21,911 nt of DNA from Actinomycetes bacterium. GTDB taxonomy: Bacteria > Actinomycetota > Actinomycetes > Actinomycetales > Cellulomonadaceae. Both the position numbers and the translations under genes were made by a program. Shown piece by piece: positions 7,852 to 15,348 of the stretch; the stretch's first letter is position 1; the number at the start of each line of letters is the position of its first letter. The stretch lies in the NCBI GenBank assembly GCA_023432565.1, contig JAEYUL010000067.1, positions 1 to 21,911 on the forward strand, in the 5' to 3' direction. A model generated the notes under the pieces. The model saw only the letters and a program-made list of their open reading frames with translations. It had not been told where the DNA came from and ran no database searches.

Positions 7852-8718
7852 GTGCAGCAGCGCACCCTCGGCCCCCGTACCGTCTCGGCGATCGGCCTCG
7901 GCGGCATGCCCATGTCGATCGAAGGGCGCCCCGACGAGGCGCGCTCCATCGCCACGATCCACGCCGCGCTCGACGCAGGCGTCACGCTGATCGACACCGC
8001 GGACTCCTACCACCTGCTCGCCGGCGAGGTCGGGCACAACGAGGAGCTCATCGCCAAGGCGCTGCACACGTACGGCGGCGACACGTCCGACGTGCTCGTC
8101 GCGACCAAGGGCGGCCACCTGCGCCCCGGCGACGGCACCTGGACCCAGGACGGGCGTCCCGAATACCTCAAGGAGGCCGCGAAGGCGTCCGCGAAGCGCC
8201 TCGGCGTCGAGGCGATCGGCCTGTACCAGTTCCACCGCCCCGACCCGGCCGTGCCGTACGCCGACTCGGTCGGCGCGATCCGCGACCTGCTCGACGAGGG
8301 CGTCATCGAGCTCGCCGGCATCTCCAACGCGAACGTCGAGCAGATCGACCTCGCCAACGAGATCCTGGGCGGGCGGCTCGTCTCGGTGCAGAACCAGTTC
8401 TCCCCCGCGTTCCGCAGCTCGCAGGGCGAGCTCGAGCACTGCGCCGCTCTCGGCATCGCGTTCCTGCCCTGGAGCCCGCTCGGCGGCATCAGCGCAGCGG
8501 CCCAGGTGGGCGGCCGGCACGCGGCGTTCCAGGAGGTGGCGGACGCGCACGGGGTCAGCCCCCAGCAGGTCACGCTCGCGTGGGAGCTCGCGCTCGCGCC
8601 CGTCGTGATCCCGATCCCGGGCTCGTCGCGCCCCGAGACGATCACGGACTCGCTGCTCGCGGCCGAGCTGCGCCTCACCGACGACGAGATCGCGGCGCTG
8701 TCCGCGCTCGACGCCTGA
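7852..8718 (+). CDS. Aldo/keto reductase
   Basis: A 288-residue NAD(P)H-dependent oxidoreductase of the AKR (TIM-barrel) superfamily, reducing aldehydes or ketones in the cytoplasm. The catalytic tetrad is complete: D48 and Y53 (IDTADSY), K86 (ATKGG) and H128 (LYQFHRPD). The C-terminal cofactor-binding segment VVIPIPGSSRPETITDSL is also typical. The start is a GTG at 7852; an upstream in-frame codon at 7750 lies in the operator, so the shorter form fits family length. It is the first gene of a pair with another AKR, and divergent from lysR, which probably controls both. Confidence 0.9.
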   Translation: MQQRTLGPRTVSAIGLGGMPMSIEGRPDEARSIATIHAALDAGVTLIDTADSYHLLAGEVGHNEELIAKALHTYGGDTSDVLVATKGGHLRPGDGTWTQDGRPEYLKEAAKASAKRLGVEAIGLYQFHRPDPAVPYADSVGAIRDLLDEGVIELAGISNANVEQIDLANEILGGRLVSVQNQFSPAFRSSQGELEHCAALGIAFLPWSPLGGISAAAQVGGRHAAFQEVADAHGVSPQQVTLAWELALAPVVIPIPGSSRPETITDSLLAAELRLTDDEIAALSALDA

Positions 8719-8745
8719 CCTGCCCGCACCCCAGGAGAACTGACG

Positions 8746-9681
8746 ATGAAGCGCTTCACCCTGGCCGGCACCGACATCGAGGCACCGGAGGTCGTCCTCG
8801 GCCTCATGCGGATCGCCGAGATGTCCGACGACGAGATCCGCGAGCTCGTCCGCACCGCGCGTGACGCGGGCATCGACTTCGTCGACCACGCCGACATCTA
8901 CGGGGGCGCGGTCCACGCGTGCGAGCGGCGGTTCGCCGAGGCGATGGCCCTGACGCCGTCGCAGCGCGACGAGCTGACGATCCAGACGAAGGCCGGGATC
9001 GTCACCGACGGCCCGTACTTCGACTTCTCCTACGAGCACCTGACGCAGGCGGTCGAGGGTTCGCTCAAGGCGCTGGGCACCGACCGGATCGACATCCTCC
9101 TGCTGCACCGGCCCGACGCACTCGTCGAGCCGGAGGAGGTCGCGCGCGCGTTCGACGACCTGGAGGCCTCCGGCAAGGTCCGGTACTTCGGGGTCTCCAA
9201 CCACACGCCGCGCCAGATCGACCTGCTGCGCACGTGTGTGCGCCAGCCGCTCGTCGCGAACCAGGTGCAGCTGTCGATCACGCACTCGCCGCTGGTCGCG
9301 CAGGGCATCGCAGGCAACATGCAAGGGCTCGACCAGTCGGTCGTGCGTGACGGCGGCGGCCTGCTCGACTACTGCCGCCTGAACGACATCGCCATCCAGG
9401 CATGGTCGCCGTTCCAGGCGGGCTTCTTCGACGGCGTGTTCCTCGACCCGGATCGCTACCCCGAGCTCAACGCGGTCATCGACCGGCTCGCGGCGGCCTA
9501 CGACGTCGAGCCGATCGCGATCGCGACCGCGTGGATCACCCGGATCCCGGGTCGCACGCAGGTGGTCCTCGGCACGACGACGCCGTCGCGCGTCGCCGCC
9601 GCGGCGGCCGGCTCCGACCTGACGCTCACGCGTCCGGAGTGGTACGAGCTGCTCCGCGCGGCGGGCTTCGTCGTCCCCTGA
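8746..9681 (+). CDS. Aldo/keto reductase, YdhF-like
   Basis: A 311-residue member of the AKR superfamily, of the type seen in Escherichia coli YdhF. The tetrad is complete: D47 and Y52 (VDHADIYGG), K82 (QTKAG) and H121 (LLLHRPDAL). ARAFDDLEASGKVRYFGVSNHT and VANQVQLSITH are family hallmarks. It starts 27 bases after the first AKR and has AGGAG at 8733-8737. The two reductases differ enough to have different substrates. A nested hairpin ends the transcript. Confidence 0.9.
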   Translation: MKRFTLAGTDIEAPEVVLGLMRIAEMSDDEIRELVRTARDAGIDFVDHADIYGGAVHACERRFAEAMALTPSQRDELTIQTKAGIVTDGPYFDFSYEHLTQAVEGSLKALGTDRIDILLLHRPDALVEPEEVARAFDDLEASGKVRYFGVSNHTPRQIDLLRTCVRQPLVANQVQLSITHSPLVAQGIAGNMQGLDQSVVRDGGGLLDYCRLNDIAIQAWSPFQAGFFDGVFLDPDRYPELNAVIDRLAAAYDVEPIAIATAWITRIPGRTQVVLGTTTPSRVAAAAAGSDLTLTRPEWYELLRAAGFVVP

Positions 9682-9745
9682 CCCGACCACCCACGGTCCG
9701 CTCCGGCCATACCGGTCCCCGGCCGGAGCGGGACCTGGGTCGGGT
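9681..9745. terminator. Nested hairpin, probable bidirectional terminator
   Basis: An inner 11-base perfect stem, CCGCTCCGGCC (9698-9708) with GGCCGGAGCGG (9721-9731), is enclosed by an outer ACCCGACC/GGTCGGGT stem (9681-9688, 9738-9745). It sits between convergent genes. There is no U tract. Confidence 0.7.
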
Positions 9746-9767
9746 GGGTCCGACGACGGGCGGGGGG

Positions 9768-10169
9768 TCAGGACGGGAGGGTGGCGGCGACCGCGGCGAT
9801 CTCGATGAGGGCGCCCGGGACGCCCAGCCCCGCGACGCGGGCCGCGGTGACGAGCGGCGGGGCGCCGCCCGCGGCGAGGCGAGCGGCGATCGCGCCGTAC
9901 GCGGCGCGCAGGTCCGCATCCTGGTGGATCAGCACGGTCCACTGCACGACGTCCCCGAGCGTCGCGCCCGCGGCCTCGAGCGCCGTGACGGCGTTGTCGA
10001 GCGCGCGCACCGACTGCTCCGCGACGTCCTGCGAGACGAGCGCCCCCTGGTCGTCGACGCCGTTCTGGCCGCCGACGTAGATCGTCGTCGCCCCCGCGGG
10101 CACGACGGCGACGTGACTGAACGCCGGGCTCACCACGAGCCCGGCCGGCTGCAGCTTGGTGATCTCCAT
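9768..10169 (-). CDS. RidA family (YjgF/YER057c/UK114) protein without catalytic arginine
   Basis: A 133-residue protein of typical RidA length and layout: TIYVGGQNGVDDQG, then an amphipathic helix with EQSVRALDNAVTALEAAGATLGDVVQWTVLI, and the C-terminal VPGALIEIAAVA. RidA proper deaminates reactive enamine/imine intermediates using an Arg equivalent to E. coli R105. Aligning VAGLGVPGALIEI with VARLPKDVKIEI puts Gly (residue 114) at that site, with a one-residue insertion next to it. The paired Glu (E123) is kept. So this is probably one of the Rid subgroups lacking imine deaminase activity. The reading frame extends upstream, but the ATG at 10169 matches the family N-terminus. It lies between the AKR genes and the xylanase, so a link to either is unproven. 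Confidence 0.88.
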   Translation of the reverse strand: MEITKLQPAGLVVSPAFSHVAVVPAGATTIYVGGQNGVDDQGALVSQDVAEQSVRALDNAVTALEAAGATLGDVVQWTVLIHQDADLRAAYGAIAARLAAGGAPPLVTAARVAGLGVPGALIEIAAVAATLPS

Positions 10170-10230
10170 CCGGCCACCGTCCCACCGCCCCCCGACACCG
10201 CGCGCGACGAGGCGACGACCCGCTGGCACG

Positions 10231-10266
10231 CCGACGGGCGCGGCTCAGGTGTGCCGCGCCCGTCGG
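10231..10266 (-). terminator. Xylanase terminator hairpin
   Basis: A perfect 14-base stem, CCGACGGGCGCGGC (10231-10244) with its complement at 10253-10266, and an eight-base loop. It lies 20 bases beyond the xylanase stop. It has no U tract, as is common for actinobacterial terminators. Confidence 0.8.
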
Positions 10267-10285
10267 TCGTTCGGGTGTCAGACGG

Positions 10286-11713
10286 TCAGGAAGCCGAGCA
10301 GCTGATCTGCGGCCAGGTCCAGTTGCCACCGTGGTTCACGGTGAAGCCGAACGTGGTCGACTGTCCGCTGCCGAGCCCACCGCCCTGCACGACCATCGTG
10401 CGCTGCGCGGGCCAGCTGGCCTGCCCGCCCCAGACGGCCGTGACGAGCTGCGGGTAGTTCAGCTGGACCGTCGCGGTCCACGAGCTGATGTTGCCGTTCG
10501 CCCGGATCGTGACGTTGCCGTTGAAGCGGTCGTTCCACTTCTGGCCCTCGGAGTAGGTCGCCGTGCAGCTACCACCACCGGTGGGCGGAGGCGTCGTCGG
10601 GTTCGACGTGGGGTTCTGCGTCGGGTTCTGCGTCGGGTTCTGAGTGGGGTTGCCGGTCGAGCCACCGTCGACAGGCGTGCCGCCCGCGTTGAGCTGGTTC
10701 AGGACGCTCGTGTACGCCTGCTTCTTGTTGCCGTTGCCGTCGAACAGCAGCGGCGTGCCCGAGGCGCGCCACGAGTCGCTGTCCTTCACACCCCACACGG
10801 TGATGCCGGTGCAGCGCGCGACGGACAGGCAGGCCTGGACGACACCCTTGTACTGGTCGGCCTGCGACGAGCCCGAGCCCTCGATGTCGAGCTCGGTGAT
10901 CTGCACGTCGACGCCGAGCGCGGCGAAGTTGCCGAGCGTCGTGTGGTAGTTCGACGGGACCGGGTTGCCCGAGTTGAAGTGCGCCTGGAAGCCGACGCAG
11001 TCGATCGGCACACCGCGCGACTTGAAGTCGCGGACCATGTTGTAGACCGCCTGGGTCTTGGCGTGCGACCAGTTGTCGGTGTTGTAGTCGTTGTAGCAGA
11101 GCTTGGCGCCGGGGTCGGCGGCGCGGGCCGCGCGGAACGCGGCCTCGATCCAGTCGTTGCCGGTGCGCTGCAGGTTGGAGTCACGACGAGCACCGGACGA
11201 GCCGTCGGCGAACGCCTCGTTCACGACGTCCCACGCGTAGATCTTGCCCCGGTAGTACGACGCGACCTGCGTGATGTGGTCGATCATCGCCGAGCGCAGC
11301 GCGCTGCCGGACATGCTCTGCATCCAGCCGGGCTGCTGCGAGTGCCACGCGAGGGCGTGACCGCGCACCTGCTTGCCGTTCTGACGCGCCCAGTCGACGA
11401 TGCGGTTCCCCGACGACCAGTTGAACTGGCCGCGGTTGGGCTGCATCGCGTCCATCTTCATCTCGTTCTCGGCCGTGATCATGTTGAACTCACGGTTGAC
11501 GATGTTCGTCGTCCCCGAGTTGTTCAGGTAGTGCGCGGCCATGGCGGTGCCGAAGTAGCGGCCCGTCTCGGCGGCAGCGGCCTGCAGCGTGCTGCCTGCG
11601 GCCTGCGCCGGCACGGCGAGCGAGACGGCGATCGCCGCCGCAGCGAGCCCGCCGACCACGGCAAGCGTGCGACGGCTACCGGTGCGACGGTGTCGGTGAC
11701 GTGGGGTCGTCAT
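10286..11713 (-). CDS. Secreted GH10 endo-beta-1,4-xylanase with C-terminal CBM2
   Basis: A 475-residue secreted enzyme that cuts the xylan backbone. Residues 1-38 are a signal peptide with an arginine-rich start (RHRRTGSRR) and AQA cleavage site, so Tat export is possible. The GH10 domain covers about 42-342: ENEMK, HALAWHSQQPGW, the acid/base E166 in WDVVNEAF and the nucleophile E274 in ITELDIE. A proline/threonine/asparagine linker (349-382, NPTQ repeats) leads to a CBM2-like domain bounded by C383 and C472. The CBM keeps two surface tryptophans (W393, W428) but has Gly where the third cellulose-binding Trp of CBM2a usually is. The start at 11713 is chosen by GGAGG four bases upstream; the longer frame has no ribosome site. 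It is transcribed away from the DUF3237 gene, with operators upstream. Confidence 0.95.
   Translation of the reverse strand: MTTPRHRHRRTGSRRTLAVVGGLAAAAIAVSLAVPAQAAGSTLQAAAAETGRYFGTAMAAHYLNNSGTTNIVNREFNMITAENEMKMDAMQPNRGQFNWSSGNRIVDWARQNGKQVRGHALAWHSQQPGWMQSMSGSALRSAMIDHITQVASYYRGKIYAWDVVNEAFADGSSGARRDSNLQRTGNDWIEAAFRAARAADPGAKLCYNDYNTDNWSHAKTQAVYNMVRDFKSRGVPIDCVGFQAHFNSGNPVPSNYHTTLGNFAALGVDVQITELDIEGSGSSQADQYKGVVQACLSVARCTGITVWGVKDSDSWRASGTPLLFDGNGNKKQAYTSVLNQLNAGGTPVDGGSTGNPTQNPTQNPTQNPTSNPTTPPPTGGGSCTATYSEGQKWNDRFNGNVTIRANGNISSWTATVQLNYPQLVTAVWGGQASWPAQRTMVVQGGGLGSGQSTTFGFTVNHGGNWTWPQISCSAS
10599..10646 (-). repeat. Tandem 12-bp repeat encoding the xylanase linker
   Basis: Four 12-base units in phase (plus-strand GGGTTCTGCGTC and variants; the two at 10611-10634 are identical) encode successive Asn-Pro-Thr-Gln/Ser units. 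In-phase length makes it prone to slipped-strand changes in linker length without a frameshift. Confidence 0.85.
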
Positions 11714-11813
11714 CGATCCTCCATTTCGTGGGTGAGGCCGGTCGACATTGCCCGGCACGTCACCTTTTGCCCCGCCTCGGACGGCCGTCAAGCCTTCGCG
11801 CCACGTAGATAGT

Positions 11814-11831
11814 TTCGGACCCGGTTCCGAA
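11814..11831 (-). promoter_or_regulatory. Palindromic operator of the xylanase
   Basis: TTCGGACCCGGTTCCGAA is symmetric at eight of nine pairs. On the minus strand it lies directly upstream of a candidate -10, TATCTA (11811-11806), so a bound protein would sit in the -35/-10 spacer and repress. The CG-rich centre suits LacI-type repressors, but the regulator is not identified. Confidence 0.6.
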
Positions 11832-11916
11832 GCGTTTTGTCACTCGTTCGGGTGACATTCACCGGTGTAGATCGGGTGAAAGCCGGTAGTCTTGCGACAC
11901 CCGCAGGGCGTACTCA

Positions 11917-11930
11917 TGGGAGCGATCCCG
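11917..11930. promoter_or_regulatory. CebR/CelR-like operator
   Basis: TGGGAGCGATCCCG differs at two of fourteen positions from TGGGAGCGCTCCCA, the cellobiose-responsive CebR/CelR box known from Streptomyces and Thermobifida. It lies about 205 bases upstream of the xylanase start, with a TTGACT (11937-11932) next to it on the minus strand. Control of the xylanase by a cellobiose regulator is an inference. Confidence 0.45.
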
Positions 11931-12026
11931 CAGTCAAGGCGCAAGTTTCGCCGTGACCAGTTCTCGAGAAGTCCTCGAGCAGCCCTCAGGCACCAGTGCC
12001 CGAGCAGTGCGCCTCGCGCGGCGCCG

Positions 12027-12458
12027 TCAGACGGACGCGTCGGCGACGTGGAGCCGGTGGATCTCGACGAGGACACGCTGCTCCTCGAGCCGAGGGAACA
12101 GCAGCCCCACGTAGGCGCCCGTCCGCAGCTCGACGGGTCCCGCGTCGCCCACGTCGAACCGGGGCGTGGTGAGGATCGGCAGCCGGGGCGCAGGCTCGTG
12201 CACCGCGGTGTTCGTCACCGAGACCACGGCGCCGTCGGCCAACCTCAGCTCGTACCGCGCCCAGAGGTCCACGGACCCGTCGGCGTGCTCCAGGTTCCAG
12301 TCCGCACCGCCCGGCAGGACCTCGCCGTCGAGCCCGTCACGAACCGTCCCGCCGACGATCGGGATGACGCGTCGGCGGCCCGTGGGCGTCACCCCCACGT
12401 CCACCACCTCGCCCAGGAGCGCCTCGATCGTGCACACGTGCGTCGCACCCAGGGTCAT
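12027..12458 (-). CDS. DUF3237 family protein
   Basis: A 143-residue protein matching the DUF3237 pattern: RRVIPIVGGTV, then GEVLPGGADWNLEHADGSVDLWARYELRLADGAVVSVTN. The family is small and beta-rich, often near hydrolases or transporters; no biochemical role is established that I know of. Its ATG overlaps the stop of the hydrolase gene by four bases (ATGA), so the two are translationally coupled and probably act together, perhaps on an esterified substrate. Confidence 0.85.
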   Translation of the reverse strand: MTLGATHVCTIEALLGEVVDVGVTPTGRRRVIPIVGGTVRDGLDGEVLPGGADWNLEHADGSVDLWARYELRLADGAVVSVTNTAVHEPAPRLPILTTPRFDVGDAGPVELRTGAYVGLLFPRLEEQRVLVEIHRLHVADASV

Positions 12459-13360
12459 GCGCCCTCCTCCTGAGCGAGCACGCGCCGCAGGAACGCGGCC
12501 ATGCGTCGCCAGGCCGCGAGCGCCTGCTCGTGCGGCCCGACGTGCGTGAACGCGTGGTCGCAGCCCTCGAACACCTCGTGCTCGGTGGGGACCCCCGCCG
12601 CCGCGAGACGCGCGGCGAAGGCGTCACCCTCGGCGCGCAGCAGGTCGTGCTGCGCCGTGAGGACGACGGTCGGCGGGAGCCCGCTGAGGTCCGGCGCGAG
12701 CAGCGGCGACGCGAGCTCGTCGAACGCGTCACGCGGGTCGGGCAGGTACCAGGAGTCGAACATCGCACCCGCCGCGGCGAGGTCCACCGCACCGGGCTGG
12801 GCACGCAGCTCGTCGGTGAGCTTCGCCGACGCGGGGGTGGACAGGTCGAGCGGCGCGTAGTCGACGACGAGTCCCCGCAGCGGCGGGCGGCGCGTGCGCC
12901 GGGCGACGAGCGCGCTCGCCACCGCGAGGTTGCCGCCCGCGCTGTGCCCGCCGACAGCGAGCCGGGTGCCGTCCAGCCCGAGCTCGTCGGCGTGCTCGTG
13001 CAGCCAGACGAGCAGGTCGTGCACCTGGTGCACCGCCTGCGGGTACGGGTGCTCGGGGGCCAGCACGTAGTCGACGTTGACCACGGCGCAGCCCGCGGAG
13101 TCCGCGACGAGCCGGCAGTACGGGTCGTCGTCGCGCCCGTCTCCGAGCACGAACCCCCCGCCGTGCAGGTTCACGAAGATCCCGGGCACGGCGGGGCCGG
13201 CGGCGGGGCGGTAGACCATCAGCTCACGCACGGGGGCGTCCGGGCCCGCGTCGTGCACCTCGTACGTCCCGGTCGGCAGCTCGGGCAGGGCACGCGGCAG
13301 GGCGGAAGCGGCTCGTGCCGCCTCCGCCCTGAACGCCTGCGCGTCGTCGACCACGCTCAC
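12455..13360 (-). CDS. Alpha/beta hydrolase, HSL-type esterase/lipase
   Basis: A 301-residue cytoplasmic esterase of the hormone-sensitive-lipase group. The HGGG oxyanion-hole motif (66-69) precedes the nucleophile S140 in GGHSAGG; D239 (QHDLLRAEGDAF) and H269 (CDHAFTH) complete the triad. No signal peptide is present. The GTG at 13360 is preceded by TACGGT (13373-13368) at seven bases, a -10 that would make a leaderless mRNA, so this gene may have its own promoter 62 bases after the transporter operon. Beside a xylan locus it might deacylate imported xylo-oligosaccharides, but the family accepts many acyl esters. Confidence 0.9.
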   Translation of the reverse strand: MSVVDDAQAFRAEAARAASALPRALPELPTGTYEVHDAGPDAPVRELMVYRPAAGPAVPGIFVNLHGGGFVLGDGRDDDPYCRLVADSAGCAVVNVDYVLAPEHPYPQAVHQVHDLLVWLHEHADELGLDGTRLAVGGHSAGGNLAVASALVARRTRRPPLRGLVVDYAPLDLSTPASAKLTDELRAQPGAVDLAAAGAMFDSWYLPDPRDAFDELASPLLAPDLSGLPPTVVLTAQHDLLRAEGDAFAARLAAAGVPTEHEVFEGCDHAFTHVGPHEQALAAWRRMAAFLRRVLAQEEGA

Positions 13361-13421
13361 GCCGTCGACCGTACCCGCAGACCTGCTCGTCGACTCCCGA
13401 ATCCGTCCGAGAGCCTGCGTG

Positions 13422-14318
13422 TCACCCCTTCACCGCGCCGGTCAGACCACCGACGATGCGGCGCTCGAACAGGCTGAAGAACAGCAGTGCCGGCAGCATC
13501 GCGAGCGAGGTGAAGGCAAGGACCTTCGCCGTGTCGACCGAGTACTCGGACGAGAACGCCTGCACTCCGAGCGGCAGCGTGAAGGCATCCGAGTCGTTCA
13601 GGATGAACAGCGGCAGCAGGTAGCTGTTCCAGCTGCCGATGAACGCCAGGATGCCCACGGTGATGACGCCGGGCATCGACAGCGGGAGCACCATCCGGAA
13701 GAAGAACCCGAGGCGGCCGCAGCCGTCGATCTGGGCTGCTTCCTGCAGCTCCGCCGGGATCGCCCGCAGGAACGGCACCAGGATGATGATCGTCGTCGGC
13801 AGAGCGAAGCCGATCTGCGGCAGGATCACGCCGCCCAGCTGGTTCATCAGGCCGAGCTCACGGACCAGGATGTACAGCGGCGTGATCGCGACGGTCATGG
13901 GGAACATGAGCCCCGCCGCGAACAGCGCGTACATCGCGCCACGCCCGACGAACTGGTACCGCGCGAGCGCATAGCTCGCCATGAGCCCCAGCACGACGAC
14001 ACCGAGCGTCGTCGCGCCGGCCGCGATCGCCGAGTTGATGACCTGACGCCAGAAGACGTTGCCGGTCAGGACGTCGACGTAGTTGCCCACCTGCCACGGG
14101 TCGGGCCAGCCCGACGGGTCCGTGGTGATCTGGGCGTTGGTGCGGAAGCCGCCGATGATGACGAAGGCGACCGGTGCCAGCATCACGAGGATGAGCAGCA
14201 GGGCGACGACGTACACACCCGGGCTGCCCCACCGCAGCTCCTTGCGCCCGCCGCGCCGGCGGGTGCCGGTGGGCCGGTCGGAGGAGAGCGGCGGCGCTGC
14301 GACTGTCGTGGCGGCCAT
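13422..14318 (-). CDS. CUT1 carbohydrate ABC transporter permease (MalG-like)
   Basis: A 298-residue inner-membrane permease of the MalG type. After a basic N-terminus come about six helices; the EAA loop that contacts the ATPase is EAAQIDGCGRLGFFFRMVLPL, and GSWNSYLLPLFIL follows. The ATG overlaps the stop of the preceding permease gene by one base. It is the last transporter gene; no ATPase gene follows in the window. Confidence 0.94.
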   Translation of the reverse strand: MAATTVAAPPLSSDRPTGTRRRGGRKELRWGSPGVYVVALLLILVMLAPVAFVIIGGFRTNAQITTDPSGWPDPWQVGNYVDVLTGNVFWRQVINSAIAAGATTLGVVVLGLMASYALARYQFVGRGAMYALFAAGLMFPMTVAITPLYILVRELGLMNQLGGVILPQIGFALPTTIIILVPFLRAIPAELQEAAQIDGCGRLGFFFRMVLPLSMPGVITVGILAFIGSWNSYLLPLFILNDSDAFTLPLGVQAFSSEYSVDTAKVLAFTSLAMLPALLFFSLFERRIVGGLTGAVKG

Positions 14319-15334
14319 CAGCGTGCACCTCCCGTGATCGCGCCGTCGGTGTCCCGTCGCAGGACGAAGCGCTGGTAGACGAGGGCGACGACGAGCGAGA
14401 TGAGGAACAGCACCACGGCGACCGCGTTGCCGTACCCGTAGCTACCGGCGTTGCGGCCGAAGGACACCATGTAGGTGGCCATGGTCGAGGTGCCGGCGGT
14501 GGAGGCGACGTACTGCCCCCAGATGATGTAGACGAGGTCGAAGAGCTGCAGCGCACCGATGATCGACAGGAACGCCCAGATCCGCAGGGTCGGGGCGAGC
14601 AGCGGCAGGGTGATCCTGCGCTGCACCTGCCAGTAGGAGGCGCCGTCGATCGCTGCGGCCTCGTTGAGCTCGTGCGGGATGCCCTGGAGCCCCGCGAGGA
14701 AGAGGATCACCGCGAAGCCGATGTACTTCCAGGTGATGATCCCCATCAGCGTCCAGATGGCGATGTTCGGGTCGGAGATCCAGTCGCTGGCCAACGAGCC
14801 CAGCCCGATCTTCTCGAGCAGGTCGTTCAGCGCACCGGCGCTCTGCAGGATCAGGCTCCACCCGGTACCGACGACGACCTCGGAGATCACGTACGGCACG
14901 AAGATCAGCACGCGGATGATGGACTGCCCGCGCATGCGCCGGTTGAGGAGCAGCGCGATGAGGATCGCCGCCGGTCCCTGCAGGATCAGCGAGAACACGA
15001 CGATGAACGCGTTGTGCTTCAGGGCGTCGTGGAACAGCGGGTCGGCGAGGATCGTCTGGTAGTTCCTCAGGCCGATGAAGTCGGTCGGAGGTCCATAGCC
15101 CTCCCAGCTGAAGAAGCCGTAGTACGCGGCCATCAGCACGGGGAAGATCACGAAGGACAGGAAGACCACGAGAGCGGGTCCCGTCAGGACCGCGATCTCC
15201 AGTCGCTCGGCCCAACCCACACGACGCCTGCGCCGGCGCGGCGAGGGCGACACCACCTGGGTGCCACCCTCGCCGCCCGGCAGGTCGACGCGCGAGCCGT
15301 TCGCGGGGCGCGAGCTTGCTCGCGTAGACGACAT
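14318..15334 (-). CDS. CUT1 carbohydrate ABC transporter permease (MalF-like)
   Basis: A 338-residue permease. An arginine-rich N-terminus (RRRRRRVGWAERLE) precedes a first helix at about 46-72, and five more helices follow. The EAA loop is EAAAIDGASYWQVQRRITLPL. The start lies 14 bases after the binding-protein stop. With the MalG-like protein it forms the membrane channel for oligosaccharides delivered by the lipoprotein. Confidence 0.94.
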   Translation of the reverse strand: MSSTRASSRPANGSRVDLPGGEGGTQVVSPSPRRRRRRVGWAERLEIAVLTGPALVVFLSFVIFPVLMAAYYGFFSWEGYGPPTDFIGLRNYQTILADPLFHDALKHNAFIVVFSLILQGPAAILIALLLNRRMRGQSIIRVLIFVPYVISEVVVGTGWSLILQSAGALNDLLEKIGLGSLASDWISDPNIAIWTLMGIITWKYIGFAVILFLAGLQGIPHELNEAAAIDGASYWQVQRRITLPLLAPTLRIWAFLSIIGALQLFDLVYIIWGQYVASTAGTSTMATYMVSFGRNAGSYGYGNAVAVVLFLISLVVALVYQRFVLRRDTDGAITGGAR

Positions 15335-15348
15335 CTGTGCTGCTGCTC

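Larger units (their letters stand above)
11714..12026. other. Operator-rich region upstream of the xylanase
   Basis: About 310 bases between the DUF3237 gene and the xylanase. It holds four palindromic elements: 11814-11831, 11839-11856 (GTCAC/GTGAC, seven of nine pairs), 11917-11930 (TGGGAGCGATCCCG) and 11961-11970 (TTCTCGAGAA). A direct repeat TCGGGTGA occurs at 11848-11855 and 11872-11879. A 25-codon minus-strand frame (11840-11917) starts at the third palindrome and ends beside the second; its coding value is uncertain. No conserved gene is evident. Confidence 0.5.

Noticed and set aside
7495..10329. 944-residue minus-strand open frame across the lysR start and both aldo/keto reductase genes
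   Set aside because: It runs opposite two complete AKR genes with intact catalytic tetrads; its composition is low in complexity and shows no family.
10599..10646. CRISPR-like array
   Set aside because: The 12-base units are in-phase codons of a Pro/Thr linker, with no spacers.
10331..11812. 493-residue plus-strand frame opposite the GH10 xylanase
   Set aside because: Antisense shadow of a well-supported xylanase; no domain recognised.
11840..11960. Cobalamin or ydaO (c-di-AMP) riboswitch because of GGTGAAAGCC and nearby stems
   Set aside because: The conserved box order of both classes is missing, and the regulated gene would not fit.
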